From Branchiostoma lanceolatum (lineage: Eukaryota > Chordata > Leptocardii > Amphioxiformes > Branchiostomatidae): a stretch of DNA of 64,000 bases. A model generated the notes under the pieces. It was not told the origin of the DNA. It saw only the letters and a program-made list of their open reading frames with translations, and did not search any database. The stretch is taken from assembly GCF_035083965.1 (NCBI RefSeq), contig NC_089735.1, positions 13,762,501-13,826,500 on the forward strand, given 5' to 3'. The translations under genes were made by a program, and so were the position numbers. Shown one piece after another: positions 11,990-23,800 of this stretch; the stretch's first letter is position 1, and every line of letters starts with the position of its first letter.

Positions 11990-13716
11990 CGAAACAAGAG
12001 TTCCACGACCTCATATCTCCATGAACAATTCTATTCATGCAAATGACTTACACATTTGCATAATATATGCTTGGTCATAAACAGCTTTATCTGACTTACA
12101 CATGTTGCAATATTGACAGTCCTATAATTTTCCAATTAGATGAATCATGGTGTTTTTGCATCAATTATGCAAATTAGGAATTTATTTGCATAATTGGTAT
12201 CTGTTGATGCTCCACTTTCCTTAAACTACATATGCTATATGTATTTGAGTCCGATAATGGAAAACACTGCAAATATAGATTTTCCTCATTAGCTATGCAA
12301 ATTAAGTCACAATTAGCATAATTTGAACTTCATTATGTATATCTCTGTCTAAGCTACCTGCATACTAAGTATCGTATTGACAGTCCTATAATTTTCCAAT
12401 TACTTGAGATATGGTGTTTTGCATAAATTATGCAAATTTGGAATTTATTTGCATAATTGGTACCTGTTGATGATCCACTTTCCATAAACTACATATGGTC
12501 TCGGTTCGGAGTTTTTTTTTACAATTCGGGGCCGACCTGACTCGTTCCCAGAAAAACAATAGCGCTTTTCCAAACATCCTTTTTCGGCCGATTCAATGTT
12601 TCCGATGGATAGGGGTGACTTGTCTTCGAACGACAGACGATTTTGATATTTTCTGTGAAAACGTCATTTTTAGTGAAAACCGTCACTAAAAGCAATTTTC
12701 ATCCCCAAAACTGCTATTTTTAGGGCATTCTTCCAAGGCCACTGGAAAGAAAATAAGAGTTTTCCTTGGATAATGACTGATATGGGAATAAAGGTCATCA
12801 TTCTGTCTGTGCAATTAGGAAAAATGAAAAAAATCGTGAGGATACGTTTTCCGCAATCCCCGATGGTACGAAACCACGCAAAACGCACATAGAACGCACG
12901 ATTCGGGTAATCAGGCGACAAAGCCGCGTTACCGTCATCGCGCACTAATACCAGGAAGTACCCGCGGATGACCAAAACTCGGAAACCGTAAAACGCTACG
13001 AAGATCGGACTTTTCAAGAAAAAAAAAAGATAACGCACTGCTTTAGCGATAGCCGAAAAATCGGGAGCCAAAACTACCGAGAAAACCTAGAATTTGCGTC
13101 TTATTTTAGGATCTATTTGGCCATTGTGTCAAAACAATTCCGAACCGGAACCATATGTTACATGTATTTGAGTCTGATAATGGAAAACACTGCAAATATA
13201 GATTTTCCTCATTAGTTCTGCAAATTAAGTCCTGATTAGCATAATTTGCACTTCATTGTGTACATGTCTGTCTAAGCTACCTGTATACTAAATATCATGG
13301 AAATCCATCGTTCCTTTGTTCAGTTATTCTCCTTAGAAGATTTTCACGATAACGCCCCTGCAGTTCCAGAGCAAGCCGCTAGGGGGCCCAAACCCACACA
13401 ACGTCTTCATTACACCACAAGCTATCTGCCACCAAAAAATCAAGACCATAGCACGTCCAGGTCAAGAGATACAAAAATGGAATTTCTGCTGCAGTACCAA
13501 GGTCACATACCAGGGGGCCCAAAATCGACCTTGAATTTCGGCTTCACAACACCTGCGCACATACCAAATATCATCGTAATCCATCAAGCCGTTCTTGAGT
13601 TATGCTGACTACAGTAGTCCGGAAAGACAAACAGTCCGGAAACACAAACAGACAAACAAACAAACAGACAGATACACAGACACACCCAAAACTATATCTC
13701 CATTTTTCATGGAGAT
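11990..13716. mobile_element. interspersed repeat, copy 1 (about 1.07 kb plus a nested insertion)
   Basis: Begins aacaagagttccacgacctc and ends in the hairpin tatctccat-ttttc-atggagata; the same ends bound the copy at 20168-21206. A sub-terminal tatctccatgaa near the left end is inverted relative to the right end. Inside are two tandem units of about 262 bp (starting at ttgacagtcctata, 12114 and 12376) rich in atgcaaatta and tttgcataatt. There is no coding capacity. The class is unknown; the inverted ends favour a non-autonomous DNA element. It is interrupted at 12498-13151 by another element. Confidence 0.75.
12498..13151. mobile_element. 654-bp DNA element nested in the interspersed repeat
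   Basis: Starts gtctcggttcgg and ends ccgaaccggaac: 12-bp terminal inverted repeats with two mismatches. It is flanked on both sides by catatg (12492-12497 and 13152-13157), which is present once in the uninterrupted copy (near 20407), so catatg is the target duplication. No recognisable transposase; a 133-codon minus frame has no known motifs. A MITE-like, non-autonomous element. Confidence 0.75.
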
Positions 13717-14298
13717 AATTACATGTACTTGATTATTGCGTGTCTCCTAAAATGCTTGAGACAAAGAGCAAACTTGTTTGACAACCAGTACTGATATTGA
13801 AAAAAAGCAGCTTTACTACAGCTTACTTGCATAGCCAAACATGTTGGGTACTTTCATGTGCAGATGGAGGTTTAACGCCTAAAGGTCCTCCATACACAGG
13901 GCCACAGGCCCCAAATGACGAAGTCTCATACTATACATCATACTATTGCCATTATTAATGAATGCCTATATGCATCAAATTGCAAAATTTATGCATAACT
14001 AGAATGCTTATTGTTACAATTTCTCCACATTTTTACATATACATGTACATCAAACAGTATGAACATGAAAATGTATACAATATATGGCAGCACAATCTTG
14101 TTACAATTTCTCCAATGATTCCAACATACACATCAAATAGTACTAAATATAAAAATGAACAATATGTAACGTTACAACATGCCTATCATTTCTACAATAT
14201 TTCTAGATATAAATATTAAGTAGTACTTATGTGCAAATGTGTACATATACGACATCTATGACAGAAATGTTGTCTGTGTTGACAACATGACATTATCC
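13717..14298. other. intergenic, AT-rich
   Basis: No gene seen. It holds the 3' flank of the minus-strand gene ending at 14299. Confidence 0.4.
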
Positions 14299-15199
14299 CT
14301 AGCACTGAACACTTCTAAAACCAGGCAAAGTAATCTTCCCCTTCTTCTTCACATCTTCCTCTGGACCGATGTTTAACTTCTGAATCAGTTCCTTCTCTGC
14401 TCTGAGTGGGTGATATGCCCCGTAGGTACAGGCAATGTCCGCATACTTCTCATAGTAGTGGCATCTCCGGGTCTCTCTCACAGAAGGGATGTACTCATAC
14501 ACAACTACTGTGTCACACAGGGACAGCAAGAGGTGGATACCTGGATATTTTGCATGAAATGATTTCAGTATAATATCATGCTGATTTCGGAAGGCTGATT
14601 TGTGGTCATATGAGGAGGTACTAAGTTCTATTCTTTACCAACGTCCCTTCTGAAAGTGGTCTGTAGCGTTGCCCTAATGCTCAGTTCTGATACTGTCTGT
14701 AGTCTAACAATGGTGCTCACTGCCATATTGTCATTTCACAGTAACAGAGATCATACTTTTCTTCAGTCTAAAGGGAGAATGAATGATATTAAATTATGAT
14801 TAAATGGTTGATGCATTAGGGCAGTATTGATGGTAAATGACCTTGACTGAGGTGGCATTGATGCAAAAATGCCAGACCAGTTCAGCATCAATGCAGCACC
14901 AGTTCAGTATTAATGCAGTATCAATGTCAATATAATCCAACACTTCACACCACAGCCACATTTTTTAGAGAAAGCAGACACACCAGCTGATATAACAAAC
15001 ATCAGTCACAACCTACCCATGAAGCCTGAAGATGGTCGTTCCTGACGATCTTCTCTCTCGTGTTCTGGTGTAGAAGTGATTGATGGACATTTGTGGTCTT
15101 TCGTCCTTCTCAGTGAACACTTGACATGTGTTGTGGCTGCTGTCCTGTCATTGTTACAGGTGGTTCTGGTCATGTTATTTGTACCGGCACAGATGACAC
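14299..15199 (-). CDS. last two exons of an unrecognised gene
   Basis: Exon 15199-15017 (acceptor tgatacag, donor gtaggt; 183 bp, phase 1 at both ends) joins exon 14540-14299 (acceptor atatccag, stop) without a frame break. The encoded C-terminus has a hydrophilic stretch with five Cys, then IHLLLSLCDTVVVYEY, then a charged end (GAYHPLRAEKELIQKLNIG, EEDVKKKGKITLPGF). I do not recognise the family and infer no function. The matched phases and clean splice sites are the main reason to call it a gene. Upstream exons were not found and may lie beyond the SINE cluster to the right. Confidence 0.45.
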
Positions 15200-15274
15200 C
15201 TGTATCACACGACGAACACAAGACAAAATCAGGTCAGTGAGCATACTTGTTTGTTTGTTTGTTTGTTTTGAATT

Positions 15275-15612
15275 GTGGCATCGCGGTGGCGTAGTGGCAG
15301 GGCGTTTGGCCCCAGAACCCAAAGATACCGGGTTCGAATCCGGGGTTCGTTGATTTGTCCCATTGACATTGTGCCCTTGGGAAAGGCACTTTACACGACT
15401 TTCCCCACATCACTCAGGTGAAAATGAGTACCTAGCTTCGGTTGGGGACGCCCTCGGATAAGACATTAAATGGAGGCCACGTGTTTGAGGAGAGCCACAA
15501 CTCAAGCACATTAAAGAACCAAACACACTTATCGAAAAGAGTAGGGGTCCTTAGTAACTTCCCGGTGTGTGTGGATCATATAAATCTGTCCGGATATGCA
15601 TCTTGCACTCTT
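15275..15612 (+). mobile_element. tRNA-derived SINE
   Basis: The head resembles a tRNA with an A-box-like ggtggcgtagtggcag (15285-15300) and a perfect B box ggttcgaatcc (15331-15341), but the acceptor stem does not pair, so it is not a tRNA gene. The body carries the cttcggttggggac and tcgaaaagagtaggggtcc motifs shared with the other copies. A (CAAA)n tail follows at about 15652-15668. Confidence 0.8.
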
Positions 15613-15689
15613 CAGTACAAATCTGGTGTGTTAATGCCGTGGGTGTGCAATACAAACAAACAAACAAGCATACCCAGTAAACCGAAGTG

Positions 15690-15830
15690 TACAAGCTGCA
15701 TATCCAGACAGATTTATCTGGGAAGGACCCCTAGCCTACTCTTTTCGATATGTGTGGTGGGTTCTTAACGTGCTCGAGGTGTGGCTCTCCTAAAATACGG
15801 GACCAGCTCCCTTACCTGAAGCTAGCCAAT
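15690..15830 (-). mobile_element. SINE fragment, inverted relative to its neighbour
   Basis: The reverse complement shares the body of the SINE at 15275-15612 (cgaaaagagtaggctaggggtcc order), giving a head-to-head pair able to fold. Confidence 0.7.
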
Positions 15831-16339
15831 CAATAATTGTGAAACTCCACTGTACATTTACGGGCCTCGACTTTAAAAGTCCATTCGCATTATTCTTGAC
15901 TAAGAAGAAAATCAATTGACTTTTATTGTAAGATTAACTTTTAATTTTGACTTTTACTTTGAGGACACATGTAATTTTCAATTTTGACTCTTACTTTTAG
16001 ATTAACTGACTTGTACGTTTAGATCAACTGACCAGTCTGACCTTTACTTTAAAAGTTGACCGGTTGTCTGCATACCTATGAAGAAGCTTGTAGATTCAAG
16101 AATCCGGATGAAAGAAAATTCTTTTCTTGTACATTAATTTTTAGCATTCATAGAAGCATAGATTGATGCACTAATTCTGAAACTGACTTATCTGGTTATG
16201 AACAATGCTGCTGAATGTGTGAATTGGATGGCTAAATGGACGCCAGACCTAATAGTAGTTACCTGATGACCCCCTAGAACTTGAGGAGTGGGCAAGTTAG
16301 CCCCTGGCTGCAAGAGATTATGTAACACAGACTAATTAC

Positions 16340-16529
16340 TTTTGGGAGGCTGGGCTATAGTGGGCTGAGGTTTCCTCTTTTGTGGGCTCTAACCAGCTGT
16401 CAACCTATCAGAGAATCACCTTTATATTTTCTTTAGGTAAAGCCGATTCTCTGATATGCTGACAGCTGGTAAGAGGCTGCACCCACAAAAGTGGAAACCT
16501 CAGCCCAGTTTAGCAGAGCCTCCCCAAGG
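16340..16529. repeat. imperfect foldback, arms about 75-80 bp
   Basis: The left arm (gggctgaggtttcctctttt, ccagctgtcaacctatcag) is repeated inverted in the right arm (ctgacagctggtaagaggct, gtggaaacctcagccca) around a spacer near 16416-16448. It is probably a short foldback or MITE relic. Confidence 0.75.
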
Positions 16530-16677
16530 TATATTGTATAGGCTGTGGGAAAGGCTCTGCATAGAAGAATGGATTTGAAGTGTATTTCCATATTCAAAGT
16601 GACTATTATTTTCATGTATATCTTATACAGGTGCAGTGATGGGCCGAAGTGGAGCTATGCAACATCTTGTCCATACT

Positions 16678-16896
16678 TAGCCTGGTCCCAGTCTCTAGGG
16701 TCGGCTTAGTGGTGTTTTACCGGGCCAGTCAGTTTCTGATGGCCTTTCTACCTTTCCCGCCGCCCCTAGGTGCCGAGCTAATTAATCCAAGGCCGTAAAC
16801 AACACCCCGAGCGGGCTAAGCTGTCTGGGCGGGTGAGGGTCACTCACAGTGCCGTAGAGATATCGGGGAGGCACCGAGGGTATGGATGCCAGGCTA
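16678..16896. mobile_element. 219-bp MITE with 9-bp target duplication
   Basis: Starts TAGCCTGG and ends CCAGGCTA (8-bp perfect terminal inverted repeats, weaker pairing inward). It is flanked by gtccatact at 16669-16677 and 16897-16905. The 9-bp duplication suggests a Mutator-like family; it has no coding capacity. Confidence 0.85.
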
Positions 16897-16905
16897 GTCC
16901 ATACT

Positions 16906-17854
16906 GTAGCGCCAAGTATAGGAGGATGGCTGTTCGAAAATTATGGCTTTCCCTCCATAGAAATCCTTGCAGCAGCTTTAAACACTGCTTTAGTTATATA
17001 TCTTTTCCTTGGAAATGTTTCAAAAAGTTTTAGTTAACAGAAAGATTCGTCTGGAACTACTACCATTTAAAACAATAGTGCAAAATAATGAAATATTGTT
17101 AAAAACGTCATGTACTGTTTAATACTGTTGAAAAGTTTTCAGAAAATAAATGACCAGATAAATTAATTATTATTTTTCTATATGTGAATTGTTTTTGAGC
17201 TACTTTTTGTCTGTCAATAACGATGTCCACAATACTATTCTGAAAGAAATAAGTTATTCATAGGAATCTCAAAATTTCATCAAGCTTTAACATCATACCG
17301 ATCAACAAAAAATTCTTACTCAAGTTATGCTTATATTTATCTACAATAATGATGGCAAATACATCTTCCATTACACAGAGAAAAGAAGTCAAACCCTTCA
17401 AATAGTTAACTTAGAAATAGATATTTAGATTAGTTGTTATTTCAGTTTTGATTCAGTACTTCAGTTTTTCTCTGCTAAATAATAAGTGTAAACATGTTGT
17501 ATACATATTATTTTGCATTGTTTCCCGAGTATCCTTTATCTTTGGTTTTGCAATAAAGTTGTTGCAACCGCATTTATTAATTCTAATCTTTATGAGACAC
17601 TACTGTAAATATTTCAAGCGTTATGCTTTGATTTTGACAGAAGAAGATAAGCAGGTGACCTAGATTTTTAAAACTGAGCTGATACGTGCTGTTCCAATAT
17701 ATCTCGCTAGAAGTCGCTACCGCATGTCCGGTCGCCAACTTTGACCTTGGTCTAATGACGTGAAGCGATCTCTCACGCAATGCCTAAAGGCTACTAGTAG
17801 CTACAATGCAACAAGTTATCTAATTGTCATGTGCAAAGCTGCCATTTCTTCTTT
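16906..17854. other. no gene seen
   Basis: AT-rich sequence before the first recognised NHLRC3 exon. A further 5' exon encoding a signal peptide may lie here, but I could not identify one. Confidence 0.35.
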
Positions 17855-20800
17855 ATGTCTTTAATGATGAAACACGAATCCATGCGGTACACTGAAGACT
17901 CCAACTGGCCGAAGGGCGGCTGTAGGTTCACGGGGCCGGTGGTCAGTTGTGACGTCCTATCCGTAGGGACAATAACCGAGGTATTCATCGCACAGGTAAA
18001 CAACAAGATTTATGTTCACTTGAACCCGACCACGCTTTAGGGCTACGTTGATTAATCATAACCATTTGAATGGTTATGATTAATCAACGTAGCCCTAAAG
18101 CGTGGTCGAGTTCAGTAAGACACAAATGTATTGGACACCCTGTATTAACTATACTGAAGGTGTTTTTTTTTTTGCTTGTGGCTTTATCATGAAAGCAACG
18201 TATATGCCGTGTTCAGCGGAATTTATGGACTTCCGGAAAATGCCAAAGCGGTCACTGTGACTTTTACCACTAGTTCGTTTGAGGTCGTAGGCAAGCCTGT
18301 TTGGCAAGAATGGCGTCTATTGTAATTAAGGGGCTTAAAGGGGTTATTTACGATTGACTTTATCACCTTCGTCGAGAAGGTTATGCAGAGGCAAGGAGGT
18401 TGGCAGAGGGTAGCGTTTGTAAAAAGGCAAAATAACTGGAAAAGGGATGGATGGATTGTCTTGATATTTGGTAGGTAGGTGGGTAGATCTTGATGAGACC
18501 TAAAAATGATTAGATTTTGGGTACCATAGCGGCTTGTCACGGTACTGCAGCGGAACTTCCTGTTTTGATATCTCCTGTTCTGGACATGCTATGGAACCGA
18601 TTTTTGAGTGGTAGGTAGCTCTATGGACAGAGAGTAAGTGCTAAAGGTTTGGCCCCTGGCGGCTTTTTTGGAACTGCAGGAGCAGGTTTTGCTTCAGACA
18701 TGATGAATGGTCATGATTTCTGGTAATTAGATAGCTTCAGTAATGATGTACATGAATAGATACTTATTATGCAAATCAGTATCTTATTTGAATAATAAAT
18801 GAGGTAAGTTTGTACATCCGCCAAATTCCATGATAGGACTCTCAACCATGTGACACATGTAACTGGGGAAGAGAGAAATATTATTAGATATCAACTATGC
18901 AAATGAAGACCTCATTTGCATAATTAAGGAGGAAATGCTATAACTCAAGATGGGCTTGATGGATGGTCATGATTTTTGTACGTACATGTAGATAGCTTAC
19001 GTGATGCTTCGTATCATTAGAGGATAACTATGAAAATCAGATTCTAATAGAAGAATAGAGGAACGTTGACAGATAGAAAATATGCAAATGTAGGCCTAAT
19101 TTGCATAATTAGTGAGAAACTACTACAATTCCATACTGGTAAATGATGGCAATTTCATACTTGTGGCATTTGGAAGTTATGTGAATGTGAACATCGTTGA
19201 ATCAAATTACATGTATGCTTATAAGGACCACATTTGCATAATTGATGAAAAATGTTAGCATAACCTGCTTTGTTAAGCTCATATACTTTGGACAACTTCT
19301 GTTATTTTGGTAAAGACGATCAACTGGTATAATTTATCATAGATGAGAATACGTCGGTCATAAAGGTTTAAAATCATTTGGCGAAGGTATGAGGTCATGG
19401 AACTCTAGTTTTTCATACTCTTGCTTTTATTGTCTTTGTCAAAGTTTACCAAAGGACTCACAAATTTCAAACGTAGACTAGAGCACTTGTGTATCCTATG
19501 TCCAAATGATGCAGTCTTACCTAGACTTTGTAATCGTCATTCCTGCATGTACAGTTGAATTGTACTACACGTATATTAGCAAGCGTTACTGTCTTACTAG
19601 GTAGCCCCTTTGTTGAAGACAACAAGTTGATAGTCCCAGATTTCAATTGTGTTGCTCTGCGACCATTATGATACTGTTAACCACGTCAACATTATCAAAC
19701 GTTATTTGTTATAGTAGTCTTATTTTGCTGGCTTTACCGTATAACGTTAAGCTGATTGTAAATTTCTGCGCAATTCAGTTTTTACTGCGAGGCCGATCTG
19801 TTCCATGTTTTATTAATAAACGAATTACTACTTCTTTTTCTCAGAGGACTGAGGCAGAGAAAGTGATAGTGTACTCAGAAGATGGGACTTTCCTTCGCAG
19901 TTGGAATACCGACAGGCTTGGCGCTCCGCACGGGCTGAGAGTGCACGTACCTTCCGGGGGAGGGGTGGAGTCAGCGGAAGTGTGGGTGACCGACATCGGA
20001 CAAGGTATTGATTTCATTTGATTTGATTCGATTAGAATTGCAACGGTACAATACATGTGACACACAGGCAGTTATTGCTGGTGTCGTGACCCACACATAA
20101 ACATTAGAGAACACGTATCAAAACATATATCAGGCTACAAGTGACAAACAAAGCAATAAATACAGTCTAAACAAGAGTTCCACGACCTCATATCTCCATG
20201 AACAATTCTATTCATGCAAATGACTAACACATTTGCATAATATATGCTTGGTCATAAACACATTTATCTAACTTACACATGTTGCAATATTGACAGTCCT
20301 ATATTTTTACAATTAGATGAATTATGGTGTTTTTGCATTAATTATGCAAATTAGGAATTTCTTTGCATAATTGGTATCTGTTGATGCTCCACTTTCCAGG
20401 AACGACATATGTTACATGTATTTGAGTCTGATAATGGAAAACACTGCAAATATAGATTTTCCTCATCAGCTATGCAAATTAAGTCACAATTAGCATAATT
20501 TTCACTTCATTATGTATATCTCTGTCTAAGCTACCTGCATACTAAGTATCATATTGACAGTCCTATAATTTTCCAATAAGATGAGATATGGTGTTTTGCA
20601 TTAATTATGCAAATTAGGAATCTATTTGCATAATTGGTATCTGTTGATGATCCACTTTCCAGAAACTACATACGTTACATGTATTTGAGTCTTATAATGG
20701 AAAACACTGCAAATATAGATTTTCCTCATTAGCTATGCAAATTAAGTCATAATTAACATAATTTGCACTTCATTGTGTACATCTCTGTCAAACTACCTGT

Positions 20801-23800
20801 ATACTAAATATCATGGAAATCCGTCGTTCCTTTGTTCAGTTATTCTCCTTAGAAGATTTTCATGATAACGCCCCTGCAGTTCCAGAGCAAGCTGCTAGGG
20901 GGCCCATACCCACACCACGTCTTCATTACACCACAAGCTATCTGCCACCAAAAAATTAATACCATAGCACGTCCAGGCCAAGAGATACAAAAATGGAATT
21001 TCTGCTGCAGTACCATGGTCACATACCAGGGGGCCCAAAATCGACCTTGAATTTCGGCTTCACAACACCTGCCCACATACCAAATATCATCGCAATCCAT
21101 CAAGAGGTTCTTGAGTTATGCAGACTACAGTAGTCCGGAAACACAAACAAACAGACAGACACACAGACACACCCAAAACAATATCTCCATTTTTCATGGA
21201 GATAAAAAGCAGCACAATAAATGTATTAAAATGCTTCTTCCTCAGCCACTTATTTCCAAGGACTCAGCGAAAGATATATACATAAACTAGAATTGCAAAA
21301 TCAACAGAATGTCCCGAGAGAGAGAGAGAGAGAGAGAGAGATACGGATATGGATAGATAGATAGATAGATCCATAGAAGAAGGTTACAAATAGAACCACA
21401 ATTTAATTTGATCATGTAGATTGTTTTATAATCCTTTTTTTTTAACATTTGAATTTCAATCAGCTTTATACAATGTGATGAATACACATACAAATATAAC
21501 AAAACTAAATGGTTCACAGAGCCCGGAAACATAACATATAAGAACGAGGTCGGGATCAGGTTAGCCCCGAACATCGCGTGACCCGGCCGCACCATAAACA
21601 TGTGTTCGGCTCCTGCATTCCATCATTACTATTTTGTAAACACAACTCAGCAGCGTATTCTTTAACATACAAAAACAGACAAAATTATGAGAGATCATCA
21701 ACAGATGGTTCTCGAATATGATATCAAGGGAATTTATAACAAATAATACAACATAAGGAATAATCTATGAAATAATTTTTGCAGGGCCGTCCTTGTATGT
21801 AAATAAAATAGTGAAAATGAGTCACCACTTATGATCAAAACAATAAGACCCAAAAAAAATAACAAGGTAAGCCCTGCAAATAAATATAAATCAGAACACG
21901 AGAATAGAGCAACATGATGATAATAATAATGAAAAACAAACATTTCCCATTCATCCATTCATTTGATCACTCACTACACTCCCTGAAAAAAATCAGTACA
22001 AAAAAAACAATATGTACTGGGGGTAGTGACCACTTTATTCAAGACATCAATTTGTTTTTGCTACATCTTAGCTCTACCCAAAACTCACAGGTTTTCCTTT
22101 GCTGTCTCGCCACAATCCGTTAAAGAAGCGGTACTTCAGCCCTTTCTCGTACGCTTCTTTGACGTTATCCCTCCATTTTCGTTTCTCCTGCAAGTCCGTG
22201 AAATAACAAGCTTCACTCTTGAGTTTGACACGTGCAACCTTCATGATACTGATCTTGTCCTGATAGCTATTGAGCTTGAACAGGATGTGCTGGGGTGTTC
22301 CGTCGCCGTCACTCTTGCTCTTCGGCCCGTCAGGATGCGCGCGTTCAATCTTAACTCGATCAAGACCAAACTTCTCGTGTAAGATCGTTCCCACCGAAGC
22401 CAAACAGTTTTCCCCCTTCGATACCTTTCGTCCGATGATTCTTATGTTGTTCCGTCTTGAAAACCGCTCCAACTTGTTACTCTTGAGTTGCAGTTCTTCC
22501 ACGAGCCCTTCGGACGCCTTCAGTTTCTGTGTAATGCATGCGTTTAATCCGCTCGTCTGCGTCACGCTGGAAGTCGGCAAGTTTCGTTTCCAACACCTCA
22601 TTTTTCTTTTCTAGCTTCTCAAGACGACTCTCTAACAAAAGAAAATTTTTCTCGAGGTTTCCTTCAAGGGATTTTACCTCAGACTGAAGCTCTCTCTGCC
22701 CATCCAGGATCTTCTTGAACTGGTCCCGCACAAATGACTCGAATTCCGACGCAGTGTGTCCCTTGCCGTCGCCATTTTCTTCTTCTCTGGTGTCGCCGGG
22801 CGAGTCGTGTCTCTTTGCTGACGCCCCACGCGTCTTTCTGGCGCTCATTTGGTCCAGTTTTGGCGTGTCCACCTCCAGAAGTTATCCACAAACCTAGTTC
22901 AAACGCAAAACCTGTACTTAGGCTCAAATTCGTCGAAAAAATTGACGCTTTAGCAGGAGCCCACACACAGGCCACCTACTCACGTGCCGCCATTTTGTTC
23001 CATTTTGTTATATTTTGTTTTTTAATACTAAGCTTAGCATTTTGTTTTATATCATCGGAAAGCTTAATGAATATTTTCCTATTTCGCAGGGACATTTCAG
23101 CTCTCAGGTATATACAACTTCTTACAATCTCTTAGGTCCCTTCGGTTGCTCCTTAAAGATGTTTGATCGTCATGGCAACCTTAAGGTGACGCTTGGCACG
23201 CCGGGTGAGAGAGGATCTAACCTTGACCCGTTACAGTTTGACCAAGTTTCGGACGTGACGTTCAGCTCTACGGGAGACATGTTCGTAGTCGATGGCGACG
23301 ATGGCATCAACCATAGGCTCTTGAAGCTGTCAGCAGGTAAATAACGCAGACCGAAAAAGTAGATTTATGTAACGAATATGATAGACGCCTGACATGTTTT
23401 TACTGATGTAGAAAAAAACAACTATATCCTTTTTATACTTTTATTTTATTTTTCCATCATTTGCACATTCATGCTCGTAGGCTAATTGTAAGGGTACAAA
23501 CGGTAAAAAATGTATCAATTGTCTATGCTATACATCTAACTAATATTTCTACATACATTACTGGGGGTTGACCTCTTTGGAGGAAGTGGCTCAAAACGTG
23601 ATTTTATCATTAATATTAAGAGGCATTCCTACACTTCCATTGCAGAGCCACCGTGAGAATGCAAACTTAGATATGTACACAAGGTAACTAGTTACTTAAG
23701 CAACTGGGACAATGTGAGAATGTATTTCCTAAATCAATCTAGAATGAGTAACTATAACATTATGAATCTTATTACTTCGATGTCTAACTTTCACCGACAT

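Noticed and set aside
12670-13071. 133-codon frame in the nested DNA element as a transposase
   Set aside because: No DDE-type or other transposase motif; too short.
15283-15356. Possible tRNA gene
   Set aside because: A and B boxes are present but the acceptor stem does not pair and the sequence continues into a SINE body shared with other copies.
18223-18540. 105-codon minus frame in NHLRC3 intron 1
   Set aside because: Low-complexity repeat-derived sequence with no family resemblance.
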